Below are positions 48,108 through 57,390 of a stretch of DNA of 62,498 bases, in pieces (positions within the stretch are counted from its first letter, which is position 1; every line of letters starts with the position of its first letter). Source of the stretch: Thiotrichaceae bacterium (lineage in GTDB: Bacteria > Pseudomonadota > Gammaproteobacteria > Thiotrichales > Thiotrichaceae); contig WFWY01000079.1 of assembly GCA_015490895.1 (NCBI GenBank), positions 1 through 62,498 on the forward strand, in the 5' to 3' direction. Under the pieces are notes generated by a model, which was not told the DNA's origin, did no database searches, and saw only the letters and a program-made list of their open reading frames with translations. A program made the translations under genes and the position numbers.

Positions 48108-49061
48108 TTAAAGATGGATGGAGATAGTCCGGTTTCGGCCTGAGGCTACACTAAACTTTTTCTCAAGCTTCTTTCCGCTAACAGAGAGCTGTGCAGTATA
48201 GCTGCCGGGCAATAGTGACAGTCGGTGGGTACGTGTCCTGGCCTTAGAGACCACTCGTCCTGAAGCATCATAAACAATCCAGGAGGAGTGTTTTGTCATC
48301 AAGGGTTGTTTACCTTTTTCAAACGCACGTAACCATACTTTGGATAAACGCGGCATTTTCACTGTGGTTTCCTTAATAGCACCATTTCTAACAGTAACGA
48401 CATTTCTGTTGTGGTGTTTGCTGCCGTAAGCGACTTCTACGGTATATTTCCCTGGAGGCAGCAAGCTTTTAATGGAACGCCCTTTGGAAGACAGGATGAC
48501 CTTCCCGGAGCGGTTTTTCACATAAATACGGGTACTCTTATTATTGGTTTTACTTTGAGTGCCGGTATAGACCTTAAGCAATCCTGCTTTTACCGGGATT
48601 GAAAAAGACTGGATATTATTCCTGTTTTTGCGAACACGGATAATTTTATGTTGCGTATATTTACCAATTCTCAAGCTAACCCGATATTTACCAGGAGGGA
48701 GCGTTGAGGTAGAAACCTTGCCGCGAGTATATTCGGTTTTCCTCCCACTCAGGCTTTTGATTGTCCACTTAACATCGTAGTTAGCAATACCCAGCTTTCG
48801 GGGAAATCTGGATATTAACCGTACTTTGTTAGAGTTTCGGGGAGTAAATTTGAGCCGGGTGTTACCTTTTAGGCGATTGCTGGAATAATACCCTCCGAGT
48901 GTTTTATGGGGAGAGCTTTTCAGGTTCCGGGTATTATATAATAATCGCGTGGCTTCTTGAGCCATAGTAGTTGGGGCTGTCTGTGCATGAGCAGTGAGTG
49001 GTAATAACCATGATGCTGACAGAATAAACGCCACTAGCGTATGAAACAATCCTTTTTTCAT
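48108..49061 (-). CDS. Secreted cationic repeat protein, unknown function
   Basis: A 317-residue exported protein with a Sec signal peptide (LVAFILSASWLLPLTAHA, cleavage near residue 26). The mature part is very basic (many Lys and Arg) and shows three related beta-rich modules. Each contains a PGKY/PGSY turn: LPPGKYRVSLRIG at 121, LPPGKYTVEVAYG at 201 and LLPGSYTAQLSV at 283, about 80 residues apart. The turns resemble PEGA-like or immunoglobulin-like surface domains, but I do not recognise the family. The positive charge suggests contact with lipopolysaccharide or polysaccharide (inference). A GGGAAGG-type ribosome-binding site precedes the ATG. Confidence 0.7.
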   Translation of the reverse strand: MKKGLFHTLVAFILSASWLLPLTAHAQTAPTTMAQEATRLLYNTRNLKSSPHKTLGGYYSSNRLKGNTRLKFTPRNSNKVRLISRFPRKLGIANYDVKWTIKSLSGRKTEYTRGKVSTSTLPPGKYRVSLRIGKYTQHKIIRVRKNRNNIQSFSIPVKAGLLKVYTGTQSKTNNKSTRIYVKNRSGKVILSSKGRSIKSLLPPGKYTVEVAYGSKHHNRNVVTVRNGAIKETTVKMPRLSKVWLRAFEKGKQPLMTKHSSWIVYDASGRVVSKARTRTHRLSLLPGSYTAQLSVSGKKLEKKFSVASGRNRTISIHL

Positions 49062-49284
49062 AACGAACCTTCCCAGGTAAAATATTACGAGCCGACACTA
49101 AAGCCCTTTCCTTGGGCTAATTGTAGTTAATACTGATAATAATATCACTATTAATTTATTTATAGACTTTATCAATAGAATAGATAGAAACAAGACCAGT
49201 TTATTAACCCAGTTTAAGCTACAAAATTAGGAAGGAGTGGGATCTTGAGGAGCTGAGATCGAGTCATTTGTGAGGCCTGGACGG

Positions 49285-50856
49285 TTAGCACTTTTGCTCG
49301 ATCAGGTTATTATTTTCCAGTACAGATAATAATATATCCACCCGTTTTTTTATATTGTTTTTTTTATGGTGTTGATTAAAAAACAAATATTTTCTTTTAG
49401 TGTTATTATTATGTGATAATAAAAAAATAGTTTTGTCAATTAGCTCCTGTCTGTGAGTACCGTGATAAATAAGTTCTAGTGCAGTCATACTTAACTTATC
49501 TATATCAATAGCTTGCTGGAGAGGAGTGGGGATGAACCCCTGTGTTTTTGCATACTCAAAACTGAGTCGAGATATAAAAACAGGCTTTTCCCAGTCTATA
49601 TCAGTCCTGCTACTAGCAGTTGTATCAAGACTGATCCAGTCATTATTCACCAAAAAATAAAACTCCTGATAAAAAGGCTGAATATGATCCAGGAACGGCA
49701 TCCCCTTGTGGTTCGCAACATGTTGACAGGATTGTTGCAGCAGATCCATGTAGTGAATCGAAGCAGGGTAAGCGTGAGATAAAATATGCACAGCAGCTTT
49801 GGTGACAGGGTGTGATAGTTTGATAAAAGTACCCGGATCTTTACCCTGATAGAATTGACAGGTTCTATCACTATTAAAGGCAGGTTTACGCTTGCTGTAA
49901 AGTTTTGCCCGGTAAGCTATACCTGTCATATGCTCAGGAGAGAAGCTCTGGCGGATAGACTGGTGCTTATGACATAACAGGCTGCGACGGAAGCGTTGGT
50001 TAATCATAAAATCCATATATTGAAGTCGCTTGATACGGTGATCAAATTTATCCAGAAAGGCGTTACGCTGTTCGCCAAGTAAAACTGTATTGTCAAAGGC
50101 CTGTAAGGCATCTGTAAGATATTGCAGGCCATTTCTGTCAGCCAGTTTTACAAAATCAGACAGATATAAGGGGTGATTGTTGGTTTCCAGAAACTCGTGA
50201 TACAGGTATTTTTCCGGATGTCTTTCAAGGGCTGCCAGACGCCGGGTGTAGTAGGTTGAAAGTTCATTATCCGCAGTGTTGAAAAAGTCCTTAAAGTACT
50301 GGATAGCAGCAGGGATTCTACGTATTTCTTTGTTTGGATCAGGACTGTTTCCAGTATCTGAGCAGTGAAGTAGCAGGGCATCCCGAAGTACCATTTGTGC
50401 ATGCCATCCAGGGTAGGTGTTGTAACTGATATAGATCATACCCTGATCACTTAACAGTGCGTGTGTTTTCTCCAAAATTGTTTGTTGTAGCTCCGGTGTA
50501 ACCCAGGAGAAGACACCATGCAGCAGAATATAGTCAAACCTGTCCTGTTTTTCTGTATTCAGTTGGGCAATATCTTGCGTGTGTAGCTCAATATTATTCA
50601 GTGCGAGACGCTCTATCATTTTCTGACCCGTGCGGATTTGTCGTCCGGACAGGTCAATACCCACAAACTGGCTTCTGGGGTAATACCAGGCCATGGGAAT
50701 AATATTATTACCCTCTGCACAGCCAATTTCCAGTACCCGGCAGTTATCCGGGCTAACTGTCTCTAGTCCGTACAACCTGCCAAGTGCTGCAAGGTGGGGC
50801 AGGTAGGTATAGGAGACAGGCAGTGACTCGTAGGGAATCGTATTGTAACTACTCAT
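49285..50856 (-). CDS. Class I SAM methyltransferase with methyltransferase regulatory domain
   Basis: A 523-residue cytoplasmic protein. The N-terminal class I methyltransferase has motif I VLEIGCAEGNNIIP (residues about 41-54), FVGIDLSGRQI, IELHTQDIAQL and DYILLHGVFSWV. A methyltransferase regulatory domain (PF10119-type, residues about 215-300) and a C-terminal winged-helix-like part (HRQELIDKTIFLLSHN) follow. Such proteins occur beside secretion and surface-modification genes, but their substrates are unknown. The C-terminus is unusually Asn/Lys rich with AT-rich codons. It is divergent from apaH. Confidence 0.75.
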   Translation of the reverse strand: MSSYNTIPYESLPVSYTYLPHLAALGRLYGLETVSPDNCRVLEIGCAEGNNIIPMAWYYPRSQFVGIDLSGRQIRTGQKMIERLALNNIELHTQDIAQLNTEKQDRFDYILLHGVFSWVTPELQQTILEKTHALLSDQGMIYISYNTYPGWHAQMVLRDALLLHCSDTGNSPDPNKEIRRIPAAIQYFKDFFNTADNELSTYYTRRLAALERHPEKYLYHEFLETNNHPLYLSDFVKLADRNGLQYLTDALQAFDNTVLLGEQRNAFLDKFDHRIKRLQYMDFMINQRFRRSLLCHKHQSIRQSFSPEHMTGIAYRAKLYSKRKPAFNSDRTCQFYQGKDPGTFIKLSHPVTKAAVHILSHAYPASIHYMDLLQQSCQHVANHKGMPFLDHIQPFYQEFYFLVNNDWISLDTTASSRTDIDWEKPVFISRLSFEYAKTQGFIPTPLQQAIDIDKLSMTALELIYHGTHRQELIDKTIFLLSHNNNTKRKYLFFNQHHKKNNIKKRVDILLSVLENNNLIEQKC

Positions 50857-50891
50857 ATTGTCAATCCAGATTAGAGGATCTTGTGATCATC

Positions 50892-50920
50892 TTGGGCTAA
50901 ATGATTTTTACCAGTATAAT
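50892..50920 (+). promoter_or_regulatory. Putative promoter of apaH
   Basis: A perfect -10 TATAAT (50915-50920) lies 17 bases after TTGGGC (50892-50897, only the TTG matching the -35). It is about 110 bp upstream of apaH and points toward it. Confidence 0.5.
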
Positions 50921-50927
50921 CCGAAAC

Positions 50928-51026
50928 ATGAATTCATTTATAAAAAGCCTTAAAAGCTTTACTATCCTCCCCTGCTTTGTCGTATCCTGGTTTTGTATCG
51001 TAATATTGTTGGGGCTTAACGGGTAA
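50928..51026 (+). CDS. Possible 32-residue membrane peptide before apaH
   Basis: An ATG frame of 33 codons (start MNSFIKSLKSF, then a hydrophobic run ILPCFVVSWFCIVILLGLNG) ends 4 bases before the apaH start. It would be translated directly after the promoter at 50892, almost leaderless, with no Shine-Dalgarno. The pattern of a small basic N-terminus plus one membrane helix is that of a real small membrane protein, but the frame may be fortuitous. Confidence 0.25.
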   Translation: MNSFIKSLKSFTILPCFVVSWFCIVILLGLNG

Positions 51027-51030
51027 GGTT

Positions 51031-51885
51031 ATGGCAACCTATGCAATAGGAGATATTCAGGGCTGCTACAGTGCGTTGATGAGGCTGCTGGATAAACTGG
51101 CCTTTGATCCAGCTGAGGACAGGTTGTGGTTGGCCGGTGACCTGGTTAGTCGGGGTGAAGACTCGTTATCCGTTTTACGTTTACTGAAACAGCTGGACAA
51201 AACGGTTGACTGTGTGCTGGGGAATCACGATATTTCATTGCTTGCCATGCATTATGGCGTATTAAAGCCCCACCCTTCCCTGTTGTCCCTGCTTAATGCA
51301 CCGGATCGGGAGGAACTCATTATCTGGCTATCATCACAACCCCTGATTCAGGTTGATGAGGCAAAAAAGCTGTGTCTGGTACATGCCGGTTTACCACCTA
51401 AGTGGAAGGTTTCTGCTGCACAGCGCTATTCACAGGAGATTCAGCAACAGTTACAATCACCCTGTGCCGGGCAGTGGTTGGCACGTGTCTATGGAGATCA
51501 GCCCAAAAAATGGAAAAAGTCCTTAACAGGAGATGACCGGCACCGGTATATACTCAATGCGTTCACGCGCATGCGTTTTTTGGAAAAAGATGGAGCGTTG
51601 ACTTTTAGAAGCAAACAGTCGCCCAAGTTTCACAAAAGACACATTCCCTGGTTTGCTTACAAAAAAAGGAAAAATACGAACTATACGATTTTATTTGGTC
51701 ACTGGGCAAGTCTGGGCTTTTACCAGGGAAATAATGTAATAGGTCTGGATACGGGTTGTGTCTGGGGAAATGCTTTAAGTGCGATCAAGCTGGATGATAT
51801 TAATCACAATGAACAACTTGTCGCGGTTTCCTGCAAAGATGCAGGAAAGCAGGCAGATGAAGTAAATGATAGGGCAATACGGTAA
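51031..51885 (+). CDS. apaH: Symmetrical diadenosine tetraphosphatase ApaH
   Basis: Cleaves Ap4A to two ADP and removes NpnN caps from RNA. The 284 residues match E. coli ApaH (280). Metallophosphatase motifs are GDIQGC (residues 7-12), GDLVSRG, GNHDISLL and VHAGLPP. A ribosome-binding region gggtaagg precedes the ATG. The stop and the next start share the bases TAATG, so the downstream gene is translationally coupled. Confidence 0.95.
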   Translation: MATYAIGDIQGCYSALMRLLDKLAFDPAEDRLWLAGDLVSRGEDSLSVLRLLKQLDKTVDCVLGNHDISLLAMHYGVLKPHPSLLSLLNAPDREELIIWLSSQPLIQVDEAKKLCLVHAGLPPKWKVSAAQRYSQEIQQQLQSPCAGQWLARVYGDQPKKWKKSLTGDDRHRYILNAFTRMRFLEKDGALTFRSKQSPKFHKRHIPWFAYKKRKNTNYTILFGHWASLGFYQGNNVIGLDTGCVWGNALSAIKLDDINHNEQLVAVSCKDAGKQADEVNDRAIR

Positions 51886-52382
51886 TGGCAGACGAGAGCA
51901 AACCCGTGTCTTTAATGGGTACAATACATATTCCTATCAAAGTACAGGGCAAGGAAACGGAGTTTCATTGTCAGATTTCTGCGCCGGGACCAATGGCACC
52001 GGTGGAGGATCTGGAAAAGGCATTGAAAATAAACCGTGATCTTTTGAATGAGTCACAAAAAGATATGGTTGATAACTTGAAGAAAGATTATTTTGAACGC
52101 GATCCTCCCTGGTTGCTAAATTATGAGGGGCCAGTACAAAATGCCCTGGTGGCACGATTTAATATTAATGTCCTTATCCCCTTGATTAACATTAAAGGTG
52201 GGAAGGAAAAATTCAGCAAAATGGAGTCATGGCCAGTAAAAAAGCATATTGAAAAGATGCTGGTAAAGGCGGAAAAAGCAGCACTGGAGGATCAGATTAA
52301 ACGTGCAGCACCGTTCCATTACGCTTTTGCTATTTCAATGGTGGTAGCGGCTTTTGTGATTCTTTATGTAACGATTACCTGA
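51885..52382 (+). CDS. Hypothetical tail-anchored protein coupled to apaH
   Basis: A 165-residue protein that I do not recognise. A soluble charged domain (residues about 1-140, with GTIHIPIKVQGKETEFHCQI and NINVLIPLINIKGGKEKF) is followed by a single C-terminal membrane helix (YAFAISMVVAAFVILYVTI) and almost no tail, which suggests a tail-anchored inner-membrane protein facing the cytoplasm. The TAATG junction with apaH indicates coupled translation. The 3' end overlaps the converging tyrA by 8 bases. Confidence 0.6.
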   Translation: MADESKPVSLMGTIHIPIKVQGKETEFHCQISAPGPMAPVEDLEKALKINRDLLNESQKDMVDNLKKDYFERDPPWLLNYEGPVQNALVARFNINVLIPLINIKGGKEKFSKMESWPVKKHIEKMLVKAEKAALEDQIKRAAPFHYAFAISMVVAAFVILYVTIT

Positions 52383-53238
52383 CCTTCATTGCCCGATCAC
52401 GTGCTTCTTTAGCGTCAGTAAAAGTAGCCAAAATGGCATCAGCTTCTTCGTTTTGTATGGCTGCTTTTAGTTGGGACAGGCTCGCCTCAAATGCATCCAC
52501 CCTGTCCAGAATCGCTGTTTTGTTTTGCAGGCAGATATCCCGCCACATGACAGGGTCACTCGAAGCAATTCGAGTAAAATCTTCGAAGCCACCAGCGGCA
52601 TAGTCAAAAATATTTTCGGTAATGGATGAATTGGCCAGGGTTGAAACCAGCTGAAAGGCAAGGATATGTGGCAGGTGACTTGTTGCTGCCAGTACCTGGT
52701 CATGTTCCTGTACGCCCAGCTGGTTAACCTGGGCGCCAGTGGCTTGCCACATTTCAGTAACGGTTGCCAAAGCACGTTTGTCCGTAGTTTGTGTTGGGGT
52801 CAAAATAACCTTGCGTTGTTGATAGAGGCTATCAATAGCAGCATCAACACCGCTTTTTTCGCGTCCCGCGATAGGGTGTCCAAGGATAAAACGGGGGGGG
52901 AGTTCTCCAAAAACAGCTTCAGCTGCCTGTTTAACACAGGTTTTGGCACTGCCTCCATCCGTCAGAATAGCATCAGGTGGCAGAACATCCCTGATTTGCT
53001 CCAGCAGCCCCCGGATTGCCCCCAGGGGAACCGAAAGGAAAATAATATCTGCCTGGTGAATGGCGGTTGCAGGATCTGTTGTGTACTCATCGATAACCCC
53101 CAGCGCCCTGGCTTGTTGCAGGTGTGATTCCTGACGGCTACAGCCGATAATGCTATCGCAATAGCCAGCTTTACGTAACGCCATTGCCAGCGAGCCACCG
53201 ATCAGGCCCACACCAAAGATACACAGGCGTTTAATCAC
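52375..53238 (-). CDS. tyrA: Prephenate/arogenate dehydrogenase
   Basis: Tyrosine biosynthesis: NAD(P)-dependent oxidative decarboxylation of prephenate or arogenate. The 287-residue monofunctional TyrA has a Rossmann start (CIFGVGLIGGSLAMALRKAGY), the FILGHPIAGREKSGVDAA segment with the catalytic histidine and ATSHLPHILAFQL. It is not fused to a chorismate mutase. The start overlaps hisC by 8 bases, as in the common hisC-tyrA-aroA arrangement, but aroA does not follow here. Confidence 0.93.
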   Translation of the reverse strand: MIKRLCIFGVGLIGGSLAMALRKAGYCDSIIGCSRQESHLQQARALGVIDEYTTDPATAIHQADIIFLSVPLGAIRGLLEQIRDVLPPDAILTDGGSAKTCVKQAAEAVFGELPPRFILGHPIAGREKSGVDAAIDSLYQQRKVILTPTQTTDKRALATVTEMWQATGAQVNQLGVQEHDQVLAATSHLPHILAFQLVSTLANSSITENIFDYAAGGFEDFTRIASSDPVMWRDICLQNKTAILDRVDAFEASLSQLKAAIQNEEADAILATFTDAKEARDRAMKVR

Positions 53239-54361
53239 GTTGTAATACCTGTTGCAAGGTATCGATACAGCGTCTGTTTTGCTCTTCCGTACCGATGGTT
53301 ATTCGCAGGTGATGTGGGAGGTTGTAATTGGCAACAGGGCGTACAATGACACCCTTTCGGAGGAGGGCTTCATAGACAGCACCGGCATCACGTGCCACAT
53401 CGACACAAATAAAATTACCAACTGAAGGAATAAAGGACCAGTTATTCTGTTGGCAGGCATGCTCCCACTGATGTAGTCCAGCATGATTGACAAGGATGCT
53501 CATTTTCAGTTGTTCTTCATCATCCAGTGCTGCAGTGGCGGCAGCTAGTGCCATACTGTTGATATTGAAAGGTTGCCGGATACGATTCAAGAGGTTGGCA
53601 ATCGCTGGGCTAGAGGCAGCATAGCCGACTCGCAATCCGGCCAGGCCGTAGATCTTTGAAAAGGTTCGCGTCACAATCAGGTTGTCATAATGCTCTAGCC
53701 ATTGCAGAGTATCGGGGTACTCTTCTTCAGTCACATATTCAAAGTAGGCTTCATCAACCACGACCACGACCGTATTTGGAACGCGCAACATGAAACGTTC
53801 CAGTGCATCAGCCGGTAACCAGGTTCCGGTTGGATTATTAGGGTTGGCAATGAAAATTACCCGGGTTTGTGCGTCAATCAGGGTCAGCATTGCTTCCAGG
53901 TCATGCCCGTAGGGCATGGCATGATCCTGACTATTAGCGCTCGCAACCTTTGCTGCTGCACCAACAGCTTGTGTGACGATAGGATAAACTGCAAAGGCAT
54001 GTTCAGAGAAGATGGCATTTCGCCCCTTGCCCAAAAAACACCGTGCAACCAGGTCAAGCACATCGTTTGAGCCATTGCCCAGTGTTACCTGGTCTTGTTG
54101 TAGAGAGAGTCGCTCCGCCAGCTTGTTTTTCAGTATAAAACCACTACCATCCGGGTATAAGTGGAGCGCTTGTAAAGGGTCTTGCAAGGCTCGCAAGGCA
54201 TTGGAACTGGCTCCGAGAGGGTTTTCATTGGATGCCAGCTTCAGGGTGTCGGTTATTCCCAGCTCACGTTCCAGTTCTTCAATAGGCTTGCCTGGCTGAT
54301 AAGGATGTAAGCCTTGAATACCCTGCATGGCCAGTGCTGAAAAATCGGTAATTTCCATCAT
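53231..54361 (-). CDS. hisC: Histidinol-phosphate/aromatic aminotransferase
   Basis: A PLP-dependent aminotransferase of subgroup I beta (376 residues). The PLP-lysine motif is RTFSKIYGLAGLRVGY; IFIANPNNPTGTWLP and the C-terminal GVIVRPVANYNLPHHLRITIG are typical. In this hisC-tyrA arrangement the enzyme often acts on both histidinol phosphate and aromatic acids (the HisC2/HisH type). The position ahead of tyrA suggests a tyrosine or phenylalanine role here. Confidence 0.9.
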   Translation of the reverse strand: MMEITDFSALAMQGIQGLHPYQPGKPIEELERELGITDTLKLASNENPLGASSNALRALQDPLQALHLYPDGSGFILKNKLAERLSLQQDQVTLGNGSNDVLDLVARCFLGKGRNAIFSEHAFAVYPIVTQAVGAAAKVASANSQDHAMPYGHDLEAMLTLIDAQTRVIFIANPNNPTGTWLPADALERFMLRVPNTVVVVVDEAYFEYVTEEEYPDTLQWLEHYDNLIVTRTFSKIYGLAGLRVGYAASSPAIANLLNRIRQPFNINSMALAAATAALDDEEQLKMSILVNHAGLHQWEHACQQNNWSFIPSVGNFICVDVARDAGAVYEALLRKGVIVRPVANYNLPHHLRITIGTEEQNRRCIDTLQQVLQRD

Positions 54362-54482
54362 GTAGCAGAGTATCTCAAGAATCAGGTAGTACTGTAAACG
54401 CCTTTAGGCGGAGAAACGTGGCATTCTCGAATGGGGAAGGTATATTCGCTGATTCATTGTCGTTGAAATAGAACCTTCTTTT

Positions 54483-56027
54483 ATGTCACTGGCTATTATT
54501 TACAGCCGAACCAATAATGGTATTGATGCACCACTCGTTAGTGTGGAGGTGGATATTGGCAATGGCTTGCCAAGCCTGTCCATCGTGGGCTTGCCGGAAA
54601 CGGCAGTAAAGGAAAGTAAGGACAGGGTACGTGCTGCTATTCTTAATTCCCGGTTTGAGTTTCCCGCCAGGCGTATTACGGTTAACCTGGCACCTGCGGA
54701 TATCCCCAAAGATGGTGGGCGTTTTGATTTACCTATTGCGTTGGGAATTCTGGCTGCGAGTCAACAAATTCCCATGCAGGGGATACAAGATCATGAATAT
54801 ATAGGGGAATTGTCTTTGGGTGGGCAAGTGAGGACGGTCAAAGGGGTATTGCCCACTGCCTTTGCGGTGAATGCGGCAGGGCGAAGTCTGTTTGTGCCCC
54901 AGGGTAATGCCGAAGAAGCTGCATTGATTGGCGAGCTTGTGGTGTACCCTGTTACGCATTTGGGGCAGGTAACAGCGCATTTGCTGGAACTTGAGAAAAT
55001 TACTCCACAAAGCGGTCAGTTACGCAGACAAGCTGCGAATTATTCGGTGGATATGTGTGATGTTAAAGGGCAACTGCAGGCCAGGCGTGCTTTGGAAATT
55101 ACCGCAGCAGGTGGTCATAACTTGCTAATGGTCGGGCCACCAGGTACTGGAAAAACGATGCTGGCATCACGCCTGGCAACCATTCTTCCGCCCATGACTG
55201 AAGCAGAAGCACTGGAGACTGCGACGATTGCCTCTATCAGTGATCAGGGTTTCTCAGTAAAAAACTGGGGCTTGCGGCCGGTGCGAGATCCTCATCATAC
55301 GAGCTCTGGTGTTGCTTTGGTAGGTGGTGGGGCTAAAGCACGTCCGGGCGAGGTTTCGCTGGCACACAACGGTGTTTTGTTTCTGGATGAACTGACCGAG
55401 TTTGATCGTAAGGTACTGGATGTATTGCGTGAACCTCTGGAGAAGGGTGAAATCAGTATTTCGCGCGCTGCCCGCCAGGCGACTTATCCGGCACGTTTTC
55501 AGTTTATTGCCGCTATGAACCCCTGTCCCCAGGGTTATGATTGTGATTTCAGGGATCACTGTCGCTGTACACCCGAACAGCAAAAAAGGCACCGCTCACG
55601 GTTATCCGCTCCCTTTCTGGATCGTATTGATTTACAGGTTGAAGTGCCTCGCCTACCTCGACAGGATTTGCAAAGTGGTTCAGCTGGAGAAGGGAGTGCA
55701 GTTATTCGGGAGCGGGTTGTTGCGGCAAGGGAACGACAATATTTACGGCAGAGGTGTAGTAATGCTGCACTGGATGGGGCGGCGGTTGATATGCACTGTA
55801 AACTGGATGCTACCGGGAGTGCCCTGTTGTCCAGAGCTATGGACAAATTCAGGTTATCTGCGCGTGCTTATCACCGGATCTTAAAAGTGGCTCGCAGTAT
55901 TTCGGATCTGGCACAAAGCGAGCAGATACAAACCACGCATATTGCAGAGGCGCTGGGATATCGTTCGCTTGCCTTGTTTGAGACAGCAGCACAGAATGAA
56001 ATCACCTTCAAAGGCCAGGAGCCTTGA
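54483..56027 (+). CDS. comM: Mg-chelatase-like AAA ATPase ComM/YifB
   Basis: ComM is a hexameric helicase that drives branch migration during natural transformation. The 514 residues match the YifB/ComM family. An N-terminal Lon-like domain (SLSIVGLPETAVKESKDRVRAAI) is followed by the AAA+ domain with Walker A GPPGTGKTMLASRL and Walker B GVLFLDELTEF. A zinc-binding insert with several cysteines (AMNPCPQGYDCDFRDHCRCTP) and a C-terminal magnesium-chelatase domain follow. Together with dprA it suggests competence for DNA uptake. Confidence 0.93.
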   Translation: MSLAIIYSRTNNGIDAPLVSVEVDIGNGLPSLSIVGLPETAVKESKDRVRAAILNSRFEFPARRITVNLAPADIPKDGGRFDLPIALGILAASQQIPMQGIQDHEYIGELSLGGQVRTVKGVLPTAFAVNAAGRSLFVPQGNAEEAALIGELVVYPVTHLGQVTAHLLELEKITPQSGQLRRQAANYSVDMCDVKGQLQARRALEITAAGGHNLLMVGPPGTGKTMLASRLATILPPMTEAEALETATIASISDQGFSVKNWGLRPVRDPHHTSSGVALVGGGAKARPGEVSLAHNGVLFLDELTEFDRKVLDVLREPLEKGEISISRAARQATYPARFQFIAAMNPCPQGYDCDFRDHCRCTPEQQKRHRSRLSAPFLDRIDLQVEVPRLPRQDLQSGSAGEGSAVIRERVVAARERQYLRQRCSNAALDGAAVDMHCKLDATGSALLSRAMDKFRLSARAYHRILKVARSISDLAQSEQIQTTHIAEALGYRSLALFETAAQNEITFKGQEP

Positions 56028-56072
56028 TCTGTTTCAGAGTTGGCTTATGAGCACAGGCACTATAATGTTTAA

Positions 56073-56933
56073 TTATTCGTCATAAAATGGCGGGGTAGTC
56101 GCAGAGAAGCGAACATCATCGATGTAGATGTGTTCCTCTTTACGGGGAGCCCAGTCTTTTCCGTAGCCACCGAAAAAGGATGCAAACTGAAAGCGGCTGA
56201 TTTTCAGCTTGCTGACATCACGAAAACGCATGTTTTCTTTTGTAAGCACTTTCTTGCCGTCTAGCCAGGTGACAATTTTACCGTCGTACTTGCCGGGTGT
56301 GTTGAGTTCAACCAGGGTCTGAACGGTATGCCATACACCACGTTCAATTTCACCTACCACATCGAAATACAACACGTCACCGTATTGTCCTTCCTGATCG
56401 GGGTGGTAAACATACTGCACTAATCGGCCTTTTCCGTCCCACATCATGCGTACGCTCCAGCCATCTTTGCCCGTAGGTATCTGCCCACCGGCGTTGCCTT
56501 TGCCCCCGGCGATACCTGGCAGCTTGCCTCCCTTGATAAATTCAAAGTCATCGCCAAGTTTAAAACGGTAACCGTAGTACAGTTTCTCCAGCTTGACCCC
56601 CAAATTCACAGGCCAGTTAATACATCGTTTGCGCCCTTTGCAACTGGAGATACCCTTGGGGTAGGTGAGTTTTAATGCCCGGCCTGAAAAAGCAATGTCC
56701 TCTCCCTCAACCACGGATACCAGATTGCGTCCCATTTGCCACTTCGGTCCTGACCAGTCCAAATATAACTGTAACCAGGTATAGGGCCCCGGCTCATGAT
56801 TGTCAAAATCAATTAACCAGGTTTCACCTGACTCCAGCGGTGTTTTTCCAAAATCAAAAAGGCTGGCATAGCTATTAGTCGTGGCCAAAAAGGCAAGACC
56901 AAAAACTACAGGGATAAAGGCGTGAAGAGTCAT
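56073..56933 (-). CDS. Secreted polysaccharide lyase, PL14-like
   Basis: A 286-residue exported protein with a Sec signal (AFIPVVFGLAFLATTNSYA) and a jelly-roll lyase domain of the PL14-like/heparin-lyase-like fold. The family block YGYRFKLGDDFEFIKGGKLP, followed by GIAGGKGNAGG, is clear, as are the strands WSVRMMWDGKGRLVQYVYHPD and IYIDDVRFS. It probably cleaves an anionic polysaccharide such as alginate or glucuronan, but the specificity cannot be assigned. No other polysaccharide genes are nearby. Confidence 0.75.
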   Translation of the reverse strand: MTLHAFIPVVFGLAFLATTNSYASLFDFGKTPLESGETWLIDFDNHEPGPYTWLQLYLDWSGPKWQMGRNLVSVVEGEDIAFSGRALKLTYPKGISSCKGRKRCINWPVNLGVKLEKLYYGYRFKLGDDFEFIKGGKLPGIAGGKGNAGGQIPTGKDGWSVRMMWDGKGRLVQYVYHPDQEGQYGDVLYFDVVGEIERGVWHTVQTLVELNTPGKYDGKIVTWLDGKKVLTKENMRFRDVSKLKISRFQFASFFGGYGKDWAPRKEEHIYIDDVRFSATTPPFYDE

Positions 56934-57390
56934 TCGGCATGATCCGGTCTATGATTGAAAGTAGCTAAATCCTGATTGACTATGAGAAAGGTTAATCCAC
57001 GTAGATTCACATGGCCGGATTATACCACTAAAAAAAACAGAAATTGTGGTGTTGCCGGTTCTTCTTGTTTGAGGAACCTCTGTTCAAGTCCCAATCGTTT
57101 TCCTGAGGCTGAAATATCGCCATTTTTTCGCTATAAAAGTGACCAATAGAATGACTATTACTCTTTTCTATCAAAAAACTGATGAATTTCATCACACAGG
57201 AAATTCGACCGGACTAATCAGAGCCTCCTTAATTAAGAAGAACATGACACTTGTTGTAACAGGGTAGCATTTGTCAGGAACCCGCCAGGTGATGGGAGAA
57301 TACTGAGAGGTTTTTCAGCAGCAAATCCAGCAGGTTCCTGGCCTTTTATGAAGAAGCCGAAAGGCTAAGTATTAATACTATATCTAACGG
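56934..57390. other. Gap between lyase gene and EGKCG-peptide gene
   Basis: The gap holds a full family-A element (57073-57228). The first 139 bases contain the lyase gene's upstream region. The last 160 bases have a short imperfect repeat (caggttcctg) but no gene, and no clear terminator for the peptide gene. Confidence 0.5.
57073..57228. mobile_element. Family-A MITE-like element, copy A4 (full length)
   Basis: A 156-bp element, ggaacctctgttcaagtccc at the left and ggactaatcagagcctcc at the right, flanked by TTGA and TTAA. It is the same as copy A1 on the opposite strand and shares the left-end sequence caagtcccaatcgttttcct with A2. The left end contains a tRNA T-arm-like string, which is coincidental. 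Confidence 0.75.

Noticed and set aside
57080-57100. tRNA T-arm-like string (gttcaagtcccaatcg)
   Set aside because: It occurs in two family-A element ends and lacks any acceptor, D-arm or anticodon arm around it.
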